A DNA stretch of 64,000 nucleotides from DASQEH01 sp035633755 (GTDB lineage: Bacteria > Actinomycetota > Actinomycetes > Propionibacteriales > Nocardioidaceae), in contig DASQEH010000080.1 in the NCBI GenBank assembly GCA_035633755.1, positions 31,781-95,780 of the forward strand, given 5' to 3'. Below the pieces are notes generated by a model. The model did not search any database and was not told the DNA's origin. It saw only the letters and a list, made by a program, of their open reading frames with translations. Below are positions 1 through 8,728 of this stretch, piece after piece (position 1 is the stretch's first letter; each line of letters opens with the position of its first letter). Made by a program: the position numbers and the translations under genes.

Positions 1-868
1 TCGTGAAAGCTGCGGGGAGCAGGCGCCAGGTACGGCTCGTCATCGGACCGGCGAGCTCGCCGTCGGTGTCGCAGCAGAAGGGCTGGCCGCTCACGGTGAC
101 AGTCGTGGCCCGGGCCGTCCGTACGTTGTGCCGGTCGTCGTGGGTGCCGCGCTTCAGGTGGACGCCGTACAGCAGGCGGGCGAAGTTCCCGGCAGCGAAG
201 GAGACGAGGACGTCGGCGACGCCGTCGGTCGGATCCGCGTCGGGAGTCAGCTCGGTCCCGCCTCCGACCCGGTCACCGTTGCCGATGCCGACCTGGAGCA
301 CCTTCTTCTTTCCGTCTGCCAGCACGGTGTCGTCGGCGACCACGCGGAGGTAGTGACCCTTGGACTTCACTGCCGCGACCACGGCGCCGACCAGGTAGCC
401 GGCCTTGCCGAACCTGGCCTTCCACGGCCGGGCCTCCATTCCAGCGTCGGCGCCAACCCCCACATGCACCACATTGACGACGATGCCCCCCTCGTCGTCG
501 ACCAGCACGTCGACGTCGGTGGCGCGGCCGGCGACGATGACGTCAGCCGCCAGGACAGGGTCGAGTGGGAGGTGGACTCCACGGGCGAAGTCGTTGCCGG
601 TACCGAGGGGAATCAGGCCGATGGTCGGCACATCCAGCTCGCCCCGGCGATGCAGAGCGGCGATCGCGGCGTGCAGGCTGCCGTCGCCTCCGGCGATCAC
701 GAGGATACGGCCGGCCAGCTTCTCCAGGGCCCGGTCAAGCTCGTCGGCGTCGGTCGTCGCCACCACGTCGACGCGACAATGCGACGACAAGGCACTGACG
801 GCGGACTCCACGGCGGAGGTCTCGCCGGCTCCTGCCTCGGCGTTCGCGATCAGCAGCACGTCCTCCAT
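1..868 (-). CDS. diacylglycerol kinase-like lipid kinase (3' end beyond window)
   Basis: This is a member of the DagK/YegS/LCB5 catalytic family, which phosphorylates diacylglycerol or related lipids with ATP at the membrane. The first 289 codons are present and the C-terminus is cut off by the window edge. The family glycine-rich motif GGDGSLHAA lies near residue 64 and PLGTGNDFAR follows near residue 90, both in the usual order. No signal peptide or membrane segment is visible. The ATG at 868 is supported by a TACCGT hexamer 7 bases upstream, which suggests a leaderless transcript. It is divergent from purA, and the 148 bases between them serve both genes. The lipid substrate cannot be told from sequence. 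Confidence 0.85.
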   Translation of the reverse strand, partial: MEDVLLIANAEAGAGETSAVESAVSALSSHCRVDVVATTDADELDRALEKLAGRILVIAGGDGSLHAAIAALHRRGELDVPTIGLIPLGTGNDFARGVHLPLDPVLAADVIVAGRATDVDVLVDDEGGIVVNVVHVGVGADAGMEARPWKARFGKAGYLVGAVVAAVKSKGHYLRVVADDTVLADGKKKVLQVGIGNGDRVGGGTELTPDADPTDGVADVLVSFAAGNFARLLYGVHLKRGTHDDRHNVRTARATTVTVSGQPFCCDTDGELAGPMTSRTWRLLPAAFT

Positions 869-875
869 ACCTATG

Positions 876-881
876 ACGGTA
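876..881 (-). promoter_or_regulatory. candidate -10 hexamer of the lipid kinase
   Basis: TACCGT on the minus strand ends 7 bases before the ATG at 868, as expected for a leaderless transcript. Confidence 0.45.
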
Positions 882-1016
882 GTGGTTGCGGAGCCGTTTT
901 CACCACAAACGGTGATGTTCCGACGGTAGTTGCTGGGTCTATTTCGTTGCGGTGCCCTGGTCGCCGCTAGCATTTAGCGGCCCACTGCGCCGTCGACAGC
1001 CCAGAAGGGGGCGCAC

Positions 1017-2300
1017 ATGCCCGCGATCGTGATCGTCGGAGCCCAATGGGGTGACGAGGGCAAGGGCAAGGCGACCGACCAGCTCGGTAGCCGCGTCGAC
1101 TACGTGGTCAAGTTCAACGGCGGCAACAACGCCGGGCACACCGTCGTCATCGAGGGTGAGACGTATGCCCTTCACCTGTTGCCTTCCGGGATCCTCACCG
1201 AGGGTTGTGTGCCGGTGATCGGCAACGGCGTGGTGGTCGACCTCACCGTGCTGTTCCAGGAGCTCGACGCTCTGTCGGCCCGCGGCATCGACACGTCGAG
1301 GCTGCTCATCAGCGCCAACGCTCACGTCATCGCCGACTACCACCGCACGCTCGACAAGGTCGCTGAGCGTTTCTTGGGAGCCAACCGGATCGGCACCACC
1401 GGGCGCGGCATCGGTCCGACGTACGCCGACAAGATGAACCGCATCGGCGTGCGCATCCAGGACGTGTTCGACGAGAAGATCCTGCGGCAGAAGGTCGAGG
1501 GGGCACTCGACCTCAAGAACCAGCTCCTGACGAAGGTGTACAACCGTCGCGCGATAGACCCGGACGAGATCATGGACGACCTGCTGTCGCACCGCGACCG
1601 GCTGCGCCCGATGGTGGCCGACACGAGTCTCGTGCTCAACTCGGCGTTGAGCCGAGGTGAGTACGTGGCCCTCGAGGCGGGGCAGGCGACCCTGTTGGAC
1701 GTCGACCACGGCACCTACCCGTTCGTCACCTCCTCGTCCGCCACAGCAGGCGGGGCCTGCACGGGCTCCGGTATACCGCCGACGAGCATCGACCGGGTCA
1801 TCGCCATCGTGAAGGCCTACACCACCCGGGTAGGAGCCGGTCCGTTCCCGACTGAGCAGCACGGCGACAACGGAGAGTTCCTGCGGACGGCTGGTGCTGA
1901 GTTCGGCACGACCACCGGCCGGCCGAGACGCTGCGGCTGGTACGACGCCGTGATCGCCCGGTACGCGGCTCGCGTCAACGGCGTCACCGACTTCGTGCTG
2001 ACGAAGCTCGATGTGCTGACCGGCCTGGAGTCGATACCGGTCTGCGTGGCGTATGACGTGGACGGGGTGCGCCATGAGGAGATGCCGGTGAACCAGACCG
2101 ACTTCCACCATGCACGGCCGATCTATGAACGCCTGCCTGGCTGGTCCGACGACATCTCCGATGCCCGGACGTTGGACGACCTCCCGGCGACGGCCCGGGC
2201 GTATGTGCAGACGATCGAGGAGCTGTCGGGAGCGAGGATCTCGACGATCGGGGTGGGTCCCGGGCGCGAAGAGACCGTGGTCGTGCACGACCTGCTCTGA
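1017..2300 (+). CDS. purA: adenylosuccinate synthetase
   Basis: PurA joins IMP and aspartate using GTP to make adenylosuccinate, the first committed step to AMP, in the cytoplasm. The 427-residue length is normal for the family. The GTP-binding loop WGDEGKGK lies at residues 11-18 with catalytic Asp13, and the catalytic His41 lies in NAGHTVV. The C-terminal GVGPGREE motif is present. The ATG is preceded by the purine-rich stretch GAAGGGGGC. A TAGCAT hexamer just after position 965 could be the -10 of a promoter with a short leader. purD follows after 22 bases, so the two are probably cotranscribed. Confidence 0.98.
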   Translation: MPAIVIVGAQWGDEGKGKATDQLGSRVDYVVKFNGGNNAGHTVVIEGETYALHLLPSGILTEGCVPVIGNGVVVDLTVLFQELDALSARGIDTSRLLISANAHVIADYHRTLDKVAERFLGANRIGTTGRGIGPTYADKMNRIGVRIQDVFDEKILRQKVEGALDLKNQLLTKVYNRRAIDPDEIMDDLLSHRDRLRPMVADTSLVLNSALSRGEYVALEAGQATLLDVDHGTYPFVTSSSATAGGACTGSGIPPTSIDRVIAIVKAYTTRVGAGPFPTEQHGDNGEFLRTAGAEFGTTTGRPRRCGWYDAVIARYAARVNGVTDFVLTKLDVLTGLESIPVCVAYDVDGVRHEEMPVNQTDFHHARPIYERLPGWSDDISDARTLDDLPATARAYVQTIEELSGARISTIGVGPGREETVVVHDLL

Positions 2301-2322
2301 GCCGGATCCTGGGAGGAGAGCC

Positions 2323-3576
2323 GTGAAGGTCCTGATAGTCGGCGGCGGTGGTCGCGAGCACGCGCTCGCACTCGGCCTCGACCGCGACCCTGAGGTCGAC
2401 GCACTGCACGCTGCCCCTGGCAACCCTGGTCTCGCCACCGTCGCGGACCTGCATCACGTGGACGTCCTCGATCCGGCCGCCGTGGTCGCGTTGGCCCGAC
2501 GCCTGACGGTGGATCTCGTGGTCGTCGGCCCGGAGGCCCCGCTCGTCGCCGGAGTGGCCGACGCGCTGCGCAGCGCGGGGTTCGCGTGTTTCGGGCCTGA
2601 TCGGGAGGCGGCCGCGATCGAGGGCTCCAAGGCCTTCGCGAAGGAGGTCATGGCGGCCGCCGGCGTCCCGACGGCGGAGTCCCGGGTCTGCACGACCCCG
2701 GCCGAGGTTGAAGCGGCCCTCGCTCGCTTCGGGCCGCCGTACGTCGTGAAGGATGACGGGCTGGCGGCCGGAAAGGGCGTGCTGGTGACGCCGGACCCCC
2801 GTGCGGCTGCGGACCACGCCGCCGGCTGCTCGCGGGTGGTGATCGAAGAGTTCCTGGACGGTCCCGAGGTGTCGCTGTTCGCGATCTGCGACGGCCGCAC
2901 CGCACTGCCGCTGCAGCCGGCGCAGGACTACAAGCGGCTGGGGGATGGCGACGCCGGGCCGAACACCGGCGGCATGGGTGCGTACAGCCCGCTGCCGTGG
3001 GCTCCGGGCGATCTGGTCGACGGCGTCAGCGAAGCTGTGATCGGGCCGACCCTCGCCGAGCTGGCCGGCCGCCGCACGCCCTTCGTGGGACTGCTGTACA
3101 CCGGCCTCGCCCTCACTGCGGCCGGTCCAAGGGTGGTCGAGTTCAACGCCCGGTTCGGTGACCCCGAGACGCAGGCCCTGCTCGAGCGTCTGGACACCCC
3201 GCTCGGCTGGCTTCTCCACGCTGCCGCCTGCGGCAGGCTGAGCGACGTCGACCAGCTGCGCTGGAGGCCCGACGCCGCGGTGTCGGTCGTGATGGCCGCG
3301 GCCGGATATCCGGGCTCTCCACGCACGGGCGACCCCGTTCACGGCATCGCAGCGGCGGAGGCCCTCGACGGAGTACGCGTCCATCATGCCGGCATCGCCT
3401 TCGGTGGGATCCGTGAGCGGGAGCTCGTCACCTCCGGGGGACGCGTGCTCGCCGTGACGGGCACCGGAGCCTCTCTCGACGTCGCACGGGAGCGTGCGTA
3501 CGCGGGGGTGGCCGAGATCAGCTTCTCCGGAGCCGTGTACCGCCACGACATCGGCTCGGCCGTCGGGTCGCGCTGA
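2323..3576 (+). CDS. purD: phosphoribosylamine--glycine ligase
   Basis: PurD (GAR synthetase) joins 5-phosphoribosylamine and glycine with ATP, the second step of purine synthesis. It is an ATP-grasp enzyme of 417 residues, the usual size. The N-terminal Rossmann-like start VKVLIVGGGGREHALA is typical, the ATP-grasp segment EEFLDGPEVSLFA is near residue 180, and the metal-binding region FNARFGDPETQ is near residue 274. I chose the GTG at 2323 because GGGAGGAGAG lies just upstream and the family start aligns there; an upstream open frame continues into purA but is not homologous. It lies 22 bases after purA and 48 bases before purB. Confidence 0.97.
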   Translation: MKVLIVGGGGREHALALGLDRDPEVDALHAAPGNPGLATVADLHHVDVLDPAAVVALARRLTVDLVVVGPEAPLVAGVADALRSAGFACFGPDREAAAIEGSKAFAKEVMAAAGVPTAESRVCTTPAEVEAALARFGPPYVVKDDGLAAGKGVLVTPDPRAAADHAAGCSRVVIEEFLDGPEVSLFAICDGRTALPLQPAQDYKRLGDGDAGPNTGGMGAYSPLPWAPGDLVDGVSEAVIGPTLAELAGRRTPFVGLLYTGLALTAAGPRVVEFNARFGDPETQALLERLDTPLGWLLHAAACGRLSDVDQLRWRPDAAVSVVMAAAGYPGSPRTGDPVHGIAAAEALDGVRVHHAGIAFGGIRERELVTSGGRVLAVTGTGASLDVARERAYAGVAEISFSGAVYRHDIGSAVGSR

Positions 3577-3612
3577 GCGGTCGAGCGTCGACTGGTCGTG
3601 ACGGCGCTGCAG

Positions 3613-3618
3613 GATACT
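3613..3618 (+). promoter_or_regulatory. candidate leaderless -10 of purB
   Basis: GATACT is followed by six bases and then the GTG at 3625. This is the same spacing seen before many other genes here. Confidence 0.5.
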
Positions 3619-3624
3619 TGTCGG

Positions 3625-5046
3625 GTGACTGCGATCTCGAATGTGCTCGCCGACCGCTACGCCTCGACGGAGCTACGCGAGCTGTGGTCCGCGCGCAGCA
3701 AAGTGGTTGCCGAGCGTGAGCTGTGGATCGCCGTGATGCGCGCCCAACGCAGCCTCGGGGTCGATATCCCGGCCGAGGCGATCGAGGCGTACGAAGCTGT
3801 CGTCGGCACCGTCGACCTCGAATCGATCGCTGCGCGGGAGCGCCGCACCCGCCACGACGTCAAGGCGCGCATCGACGAGTTCTGCGCTCTCGCCGGGCAC
3901 CAGCACATCCACAAGGGCCTGACGAGCCGCGACCTGACCGAGAACGTCGAGCAGATGCAGATCCGCTCGTCGCTGCGCGCGATCCGTCTCCGGATGGTCG
4001 CCACGCTGGCGCGGCTGGGTGAGCTCGCCGCATCGCACAGCACCTTGGTCATCACCGGCCGCACCCACAACGTCGCAGCCCAGGCGACGACGCTGGGGAA
4101 GCGGTTCGCGTCTGCTGCCAACGAGCTCCTGGTGGCGCTGGAGCGGATGGACGACCTCATCGCGCGCTATCCCCTGCGCGGGATCAAAGGCCCCGTGGGC
4201 ACGTCGCAGGACCAGCTCGACCTCCTCGACAGCGACCAGGGCCTCGCGGAGCTGGAGGGTGAGGTGGCTCGCCACCTGGGCTTCGACCGCACCTTCACCA
4301 GCGTCGGGCAGGTGTACCCGCGTTCGCTGGACTTCGACGTCGTGTCGTCGCTGGTCCAGGCCGTGGCCGGCCCGAGCAGCCTGGCGACGACGATCCGGCT
4401 GATGGCGGGCGCCGAGCTGGTCACCGAGGGGTTCCAGGCGGGACAGGTCGGGTCCAGCGCCATGCCGCACAAGATGAACACCCGGTCGTGTGAGCGGATC
4501 AACGGCCTGGCGGTCGTGCTCAGAGGGAACCTCGCGATGGTCGGCGAGCTTTCCGGCACCCAGTGGAACGAAGGCGATGTGTCCGACAGCGTCGTACGCC
4601 GGGTCGCGCTGCCAGACGCCTTCTTCGCCGCAGACGGCGTCTTCCAGACGATGCTGGTCGTCCTGGACGAGTTCGCGGTGTTTCCCGCGGTGGTACAGCG
4701 TGAGCTCGACCGCTACCTGCCGTTCCTGGCGACCACGAAGGTACTGATGGCCGCGGTTCGCCGCGGGGTCGGCCGTGAGGTCGCGCACGAGGCGATCAAG
4801 GAGCACGCGGTGGCGGTTGCCCTGCAGATGCGTGAGAAGGGCGCGCAGGACAACGACCTCCTGGCGAGACTGGCGGCCGACGAGCGGCTGCAGCTGACCG
4901 CTGGGGAGCTGGACACGCTGCTGTCTCAACCGCTGTCGTTCACCGGCGCGGCGGCGTCTCAGGTGGCCGCTGTTGTACAGCGGATCGACGACCTGGTGGC
5001 TGCCTACCCCGACGCGGTGCAGTACCGGCCGGCAGCCATCGTGTGA
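3625..5046 (+). CDS. purB: adenylosuccinate lyase
   Basis: PurB cleaves SAICAR to AICAR and adenylosuccinate to AMP, each time releasing fumarate. The 473-residue protein belongs to the fumarase/aspartase superfamily. The signature loop SSAMPHKMN lies near residue 277, and TSRDLTENVEQ near residue 100 is typical of actinobacterial PurB. An in-frame GTG at 3598 exists, but I prefer 3625: the protein then begins VTAISNVLADRYAS, as in relatives, and the codon sits six bases after a GATACT hexamer. It follows purD closely and ends before a convergent oxidoreductase. Confidence 0.96.
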   Translation: MTAISNVLADRYASTELRELWSARSKVVAERELWIAVMRAQRSLGVDIPAEAIEAYEAVVGTVDLESIAARERRTRHDVKARIDEFCALAGHQHIHKGLTSRDLTENVEQMQIRSSLRAIRLRMVATLARLGELAASHSTLVITGRTHNVAAQATTLGKRFASAANELLVALERMDDLIARYPLRGIKGPVGTSQDQLDLLDSDQGLAELEGEVARHLGFDRTFTSVGQVYPRSLDFDVVSSLVQAVAGPSSLATTIRLMAGAELVTEGFQAGQVGSSAMPHKMNTRSCERINGLAVVLRGNLAMVGELSGTQWNEGDVSDSVVRRVALPDAFFAADGVFQTMLVVLDEFAVFPAVVQRELDRYLPFLATTKVLMAAVRRGVGREVAHEAIKEHAVAVALQMREKGAQDNDLLARLAADERLQLTAGELDTLLSQPLSFTGAAASQVAAVVQRIDDLVAAYPDAVQYRPAAIV

Positions 5047-5073
5047 CGTCGCCGCACTGCGGTCACTGCTGTC

Positions 5074-5100
5074 GCCGGAACCGGGACTGCCCGTTCCGGC
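5074..5100. terminator. inverted repeat between convergent genes
   Basis: GCCGGAAC at 5074-5081 and GTTCCGGC at 5093-5100 form an 8-bp perfect stem with an 11-base loop. It lies between the stop codons of purB and the convergent FAD oxidoreductase. No T-run follows, as is usual in actinomycetes, so it could end both transcripts. Confidence 0.5.
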
Positions 5101-5134
5101 GGGAGCTCGTTGCCAGTCGTCTCGACCGAGGCCG

Positions 5135-6721
5135 CTACTGCCGGCGCGACTGGCGGGAGCGATCCTGCGCCAAGGCTGCCTTCGCGGCGTTGGCGCCGGG
5201 AGCGCCGTGGACACCACCCCCCGGATGAGCCGATGCCGACCCCAGGAACAGCCCCTTGATGGGAGTCTCGGGTCGGCCCATTCCTGGCACCGGACGCAGC
5301 ACCAGCTCCTGTCGAAGTGCCGCCGTCCCGCCGTTGATCGCCCCTCCGTGCAGGTTGGCATCGGCGGCTTCGAACTCGCGTGGTCCCATCGCCCGCCGGC
5401 TCAGGATGCGGTCGGCCAGACCTGGCGCGAACCGGGCGATGCGAGCCTGCATCCGGTCGGCCATCCGCTCCAGGTCCGAGCTGTCCCAGACCCCTCGGAT
5501 GCCGGCCCCGCCGGCGTCCGAGCGGGTCTGCTGCGGTACGTGGGTGTAGGCCCACAGCGACTCCGTCCCCGCCGGTGAGCGGGTGGGGTCCGTCGCGGTC
5601 ATCTGCCCGACCAGCAGGAGCGGGGCCGCCGGGACGGTCGAGCCCTTGATCTGGGCGGCGAAGCCGGCGAGCTCGTCCACCGAGTGGGCGATATGCACGG
5701 TGCCGGGAGCGTCGGGCGGAGCCGGGTCCCACGGAACCGGGGACGACAGGGCCCAGTCGACCTTGATCGTGGAGGGGTCCCAGCGGAACCGCTTCATCCC
5801 CCACCGGGTACGCGCCGGCAGGTCATCGAGCGACACCAGGCCGCCGTAGAGCGCCGGTGCTGACACGTTCGCCACCACCGCCCGGGTGGCGGAGACCTGC
5901 TCTCCGTCGGCCAGCCGCACCCCTACTGCGCGGCCGTCGGCGATGATGACGGATGCAGCCTCGGCGTTGGTGACGATGGTGCCGCCCGCAGACTCCAGCC
6001 GACGCGCCAGTGCGGCGATGAGCTCACCGGCTCCGCCTTGAGGGACGGGGAAGCCGACGGTCTGGCCCAGCATGACCAGGATCAGCCCGAAGATGCCGGA
6101 CCCGGCGTTGCTGGGCGCGAAGTCCGCGTGCAGGGCGTTGCCCGCCAGCAGCAGCCGGGCGCCCTCGCCGCCGAAGAGCCGTTCACCCAGCCGGCGCACC
6201 GAGACGAGGGGCAGTCCGAAGGCGGAAAGCCCACCGGCCCGGGGCAGGTTGAGCAGGAAGCGGGACCCAGCCCGCACCGGGGGGAACGGCTGCAGCAGGG
6301 CCTCGATCAGGTCGTCGCCGAAGATGTCCCATCTCGCGCAGAGGTCCAGCCACGCTTGACCATCGCCTGGGTGCAGCCGGTCCAGTGAGGCGGCGGTGCT
6401 GTCGCGATCGCGATAGAGCATCGCCCAGGTGCCGTCGGTGAGGGGGTGCCCGAGCACGGCGGGGGCGTGCAGCCAGGTCAGCCCGTGGTCCTCCAGGTGC
6501 AGCGACCGGATGGTGTGAGAGGCGGCCGCCAACGGGTAGAAGGCGCTGAACGTGTCATGGCGGAAGCCGGGATAGACCTCGGTGTCGGTGCGCACCGCTC
6601 CACCCAGGGTCGGCTGCGCCTCGAGCACCGTGACCGACCATCCGGCGTCCGCGAGGAGGTTGGCGGCTACCAGGCCGTTGGGGCCCGAGCCGATCACCAC
6701 AGCATCCGTCACATCGACCAT
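5135..6721 (-). CDS. phytoene desaturase-like FAD-dependent oxidoreductase
   Basis: This is an FAD-dependent amine-oxidase/phytoene-desaturase fold protein of 528 residues. The N-terminal dinucleotide-binding segment VVIGSGPNGLVAANLL starts near residue 8, followed by the acidic end of the second strand in VTVLEA. The C-terminal FAD contact region, with SASAHPGGGVHGAPG, is close to the end as in the CrtI-like family. No carotenoid genes lie nearby, so it is probably one of the many actinobacterial relatives of unknown substrate. The ATG at 6721 fits the family start; a longer open frame upstream crosses purC on the other strand and is spurious. It separates purB from purC. Confidence 0.85.
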   Translation of the reverse strand: MVDVTDAVVIGSGPNGLVAANLLADAGWSVTVLEAQPTLGGAVRTDTEVYPGFRHDTFSAFYPLAAASHTIRSLHLEDHGLTWLHAPAVLGHPLTDGTWAMLYRDRDSTAASLDRLHPGDGQAWLDLCARWDIFGDDLIEALLQPFPPVRAGSRFLLNLPRAGGLSAFGLPLVSVRRLGERLFGGEGARLLLAGNALHADFAPSNAGSGIFGLILVMLGQTVGFPVPQGGAGELIAALARRLESAGGTIVTNAEAASVIIADGRAVGVRLADGEQVSATRAVVANVSAPALYGGLVSLDDLPARTRWGMKRFRWDPSTIKVDWALSSPVPWDPAPPDAPGTVHIAHSVDELAGFAAQIKGSTVPAAPLLLVGQMTATDPTRSPAGTESLWAYTHVPQQTRSDAGGAGIRGVWDSSDLERMADRMQARIARFAPGLADRILSRRAMGPREFEAADANLHGGAINGGTAALRQELVLRPVPGMGRPETPIKGLFLGSASAHPGGGVHGAPGANAAKAALAQDRSRQSRRQ

Positions 6722-6832
6722 TGTCGTCCGTGGTCGCTGACCCTGCAGCGTGACCCCAGGCCCGACTGGACCGGTGTCACTTGTGGGTGTCTCCCGGGAG
6801 GTGGCCGGTCGCGAGGGGCCGGGCGCCATTGG

Positions 6833-6838
6833 CAGGAT
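6833..6838 (+). promoter_or_regulatory. candidate leaderless -10 of purC
   Basis: CAGGAT, one mismatch from TANNNT, is followed by six bases and then the ATG at 6845. Confidence 0.35.
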
Positions 6839-6844
6839 GCATGC

Positions 6845-7708
6845 ATGGTTGACGGGATCGATGGCGCGCGGCACCTCCACTCGGGCAAGGTACGGGATCT
6901 GTACGAGCTCGACGGGGGCACGCTGCTCATGGTGGCGTCGGACCGGATCTCTGCCTTCGACGTCGTGCTGGCGCCGACCATCCCCGACAAGGGGGAGATT
7001 CTCACCCGGATGTCGCTGTGGTGGTTCGACCAGCTGCGCGACCTGACTCCGAACCATGTGATCTCCACGAACGTGCCGGCCGCGGTCGCTGGGCGTGCGG
7101 TCATCTGTGAACGCCTCGACATGTTCCCCGTCGAGTGCGTGGCCCGTGGCTACCTCGCCGGCTCGGGATGGGGCGACTACCGCACCTCCGGCGCGATCTG
7201 CGGTGTCGACCTGCCCGGCGGCCTCGTGGAAGGGTCGCAGTTGCCGGCGCCCATCTTCACGCCCGCCACCAAGGCGGAGGCAGGGGAGCACGACCAGAAC
7301 GTCTCGTACGCGGCCGTGGCGAGCGTGGTCGGTGCTGACACGGCTGCGTCCTTGCGGGCGCTCACCCTGCAGGTGTACGCCCGCGCCGACGCGACGGCTC
7401 GCGAGCGCGGCATCATCGTGGCCGATACCAAGCTCGAGTTCGGCCGACGTGCCGACGGGAGCATCGTCTTGGCGGACGAGGTGCTGACTCCGGACTCGTC
7501 TCGTTTCTGGCCGGCCGCGCGCTGGCAGCCGGGCGGCTCGCAGCCGTCGTACGACAAGCAGTATGTCCGCGACTGGCTGACCTCGGCCGAAGCGGGCTGG
7601 GACCGGGCGAGTGGTGCGCCGCCGCCGGAGCTGCCGGCGGAGGTCGTCGAGCGGACCCGGGCCACCTACGTCGAGGCATACGAGCGGCTCACGGGCCAGG
7701 CCTTCTGA
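6845..7708 (+). CDS. purC: phosphoribosylaminoimidazole-succinocarboxamide synthase
   Basis: PurC (SAICAR synthetase) couples CAIR and aspartate with ATP. The 287-residue protein starts near the family motif HSGKVRDLYEL and contains VARGYLAGSGWGDY near residue 98 and the signature DTKLEFGR near residue 195. The ATG at 6845 is chosen because the conserved N-terminus aligns there and a CAGGAT hexamer lies six bases upstream; there is no clear ribosome-binding site. It is divergent from the FAD oxidoreductase and is followed after 103 bases by purS. No purE or purK is present in the window to make its substrate. Confidence 0.97.
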   Translation: MVDGIDGARHLHSGKVRDLYELDGGTLLMVASDRISAFDVVLAPTIPDKGEILTRMSLWWFDQLRDLTPNHVISTNVPAAVAGRAVICERLDMFPVECVARGYLAGSGWGDYRTSGAICGVDLPGGLVEGSQLPAPIFTPATKAEAGEHDQNVSYAAVASVVGADTAASLRALTLQVYARADATARERGIIVADTKLEFGRRADGSIVLADEVLTPDSSRFWPAARWQPGGSQPSYDKQYVRDWLTSAEAGWDRASGAPPPELPAEVVERTRATYVEAYERLTGQAF

Positions 7709-7811
7709 ACGGCGGGATGACCGGCTGGAGCTCCGACGTCGGCGGAGGCGGGACGACGACCGCTTAGGATAGGACCGTTACCGCCGTCATGGTCGAGCCC
7801 GAGGAGCACAC

Positions 7812-8060
7812 GTGGCCCGCGTCGTCGTCGATGTGATGCTCAAGCCCGAGATCCTCGACCCTCAGGGCAAGGCGGTTCACGGAGCGCTTCCCCGGCTGGG
7901 TTTCAGCGGGGTCGTCGACGTCCGCCAGGGCAAGCGCTTCGAGCTCGAGCTCGAGGGGGTCCTCACCGACGAACGCCTGGCGCAGGTGCACGAGGCGGCC
8001 GCGACCCTGCTCAGCAACCCGGTCATCGAGGACTACACGGTCCGGGTGGAGGACCGATGA
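7812..8060 (+). CDS. purS: phosphoribosylformylglycinamidine synthase subunit PurS
   Basis: PurS is the small structural subunit that bridges PurQ and PurL in the FGAM synthase complex and helps pass ammonia between them. The protein has 82 residues, as expected, with the conserved start VDVMLKPEILDPQGKAV and the GKRFELELE strand in the middle. The GTG start has GAGGAG five bases upstream. A TAGGAT hexamer at about 7766-7771 is a possible -10 with a roughly 40-base leader. Its stop overlaps the start of purQ in an ATGA, indicating translational coupling and equal dosage. Confidence 0.97.
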   Translation: MARVVVDVMLKPEILDPQGKAVHGALPRLGFSGVVDVRQGKRFELELEGVLTDERLAQVHEAAATLLSNPVIEDYTVRVEDR

Positions 8061-8728
8061 GGGTCGGGGTCGTGTCCTTCCCGGGTTCCCTGGACGACGT
8101 GGACGCACGCCGGGCGGTGGCCATCGCCGGCGGTGAGCCGGTCGCTCTCTGGCACGCTGACAGTGACCTCCGCGGCGTGGATGCCGTGATCCTGCCCGGC
8201 GGCTTCTCCTATGGTGACTACCTCCGGTGCGGAGCCATCGCCCGCTTCGCCCCGGTCATGACCGAGGTCGTCCGGGGCGCGCAGGCGGGACTGCCCGTGC
8301 TGGGGATCTGCAACGGCTTCCAGATCCTGTGCGAGTCGCACCTGTTGCCAGGCGCACTGGTGCGCAACACCTCCCAGAGGTTCGTCTGCCGTGACCAGCG
8401 CTTGCGGATCGAGAACGCCTCCACCGCCTGGACGTCTGGCTACACCTCCGGCGACGAGGTCACGATCGTGCTCAAGAACGGGGAGGGCAGCTACGTCGCC
8501 GATGACGGGACCCTCGCCATGCTGGAGGCCGAGGGCCGGGTGGTCGCGCGGTACCTTGACGTGAATCCCAACGGGTCACTCAACGACATCGCCGGGATCA
8601 CCAACGTGGGCGGCAACGTGGTGGGGCTGATGCCTCACCCTGAGCACGCGGTGGAGTCACTGTGCGGGCCGGGCACGGACGGGTTGGCGTTCTTCACGTC
8701 GGTACTGGCCTCGCTGGCCGTCGCCTGA
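8057..8728 (+). CDS. purQ: phosphoribosylformylglycinamidine synthase subunit PurQ
   Basis: PurQ is the class I glutamine amidotransferase subunit of FGAM synthase and releases ammonia from glutamine for PurL. The 223-residue protein has the nucleophile Cys in GICNGFQIL and the His-Glu part of the triad in MPHPEHAVE near the C-terminus. The ATG overlaps the stop of purS by four bases. Its last 94 bases overlap the 3' end of the convergent MFS gene. purL, its partner, lies 2.6 kb downstream, separated by the MFS and sigma factor genes on the other strand. Confidence 0.97.
   Translation: MRVGVVSFPGSLDDVDARRAVAIAGGEPVALWHADSDLRGVDAVILPGGFSYGDYLRCGAIARFAPVMTEVVRGAQAGLPVLGICNGFQILCESHLLPGALVRNTSQRFVCRDQRLRIENASTAWTSGYTSGDEVTIVLKNGEGSYVADDGTLAMLEAEGRVVARYLDVNPNGSLNDIAGITNVGGNVVGLMPHPEHAVESLCGPGTDGLAFFTSVLASLAVA

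Noticed and set aside
128..970. Open frame opposite the lipid kinase
   Set aside because: The minus strand has clear DagK motifs; this product has none.
939..2438. 499-codon open frame antisense to purA
   Set aside because: It mirrors purA exactly, has no recognisable domains and arises from GC-rich codon bias.
1984..3546. 520-codon frame antisense to purA and purD
   Set aside because: Same cause; low-complexity, Arg- and Gly-rich product with no family motif.
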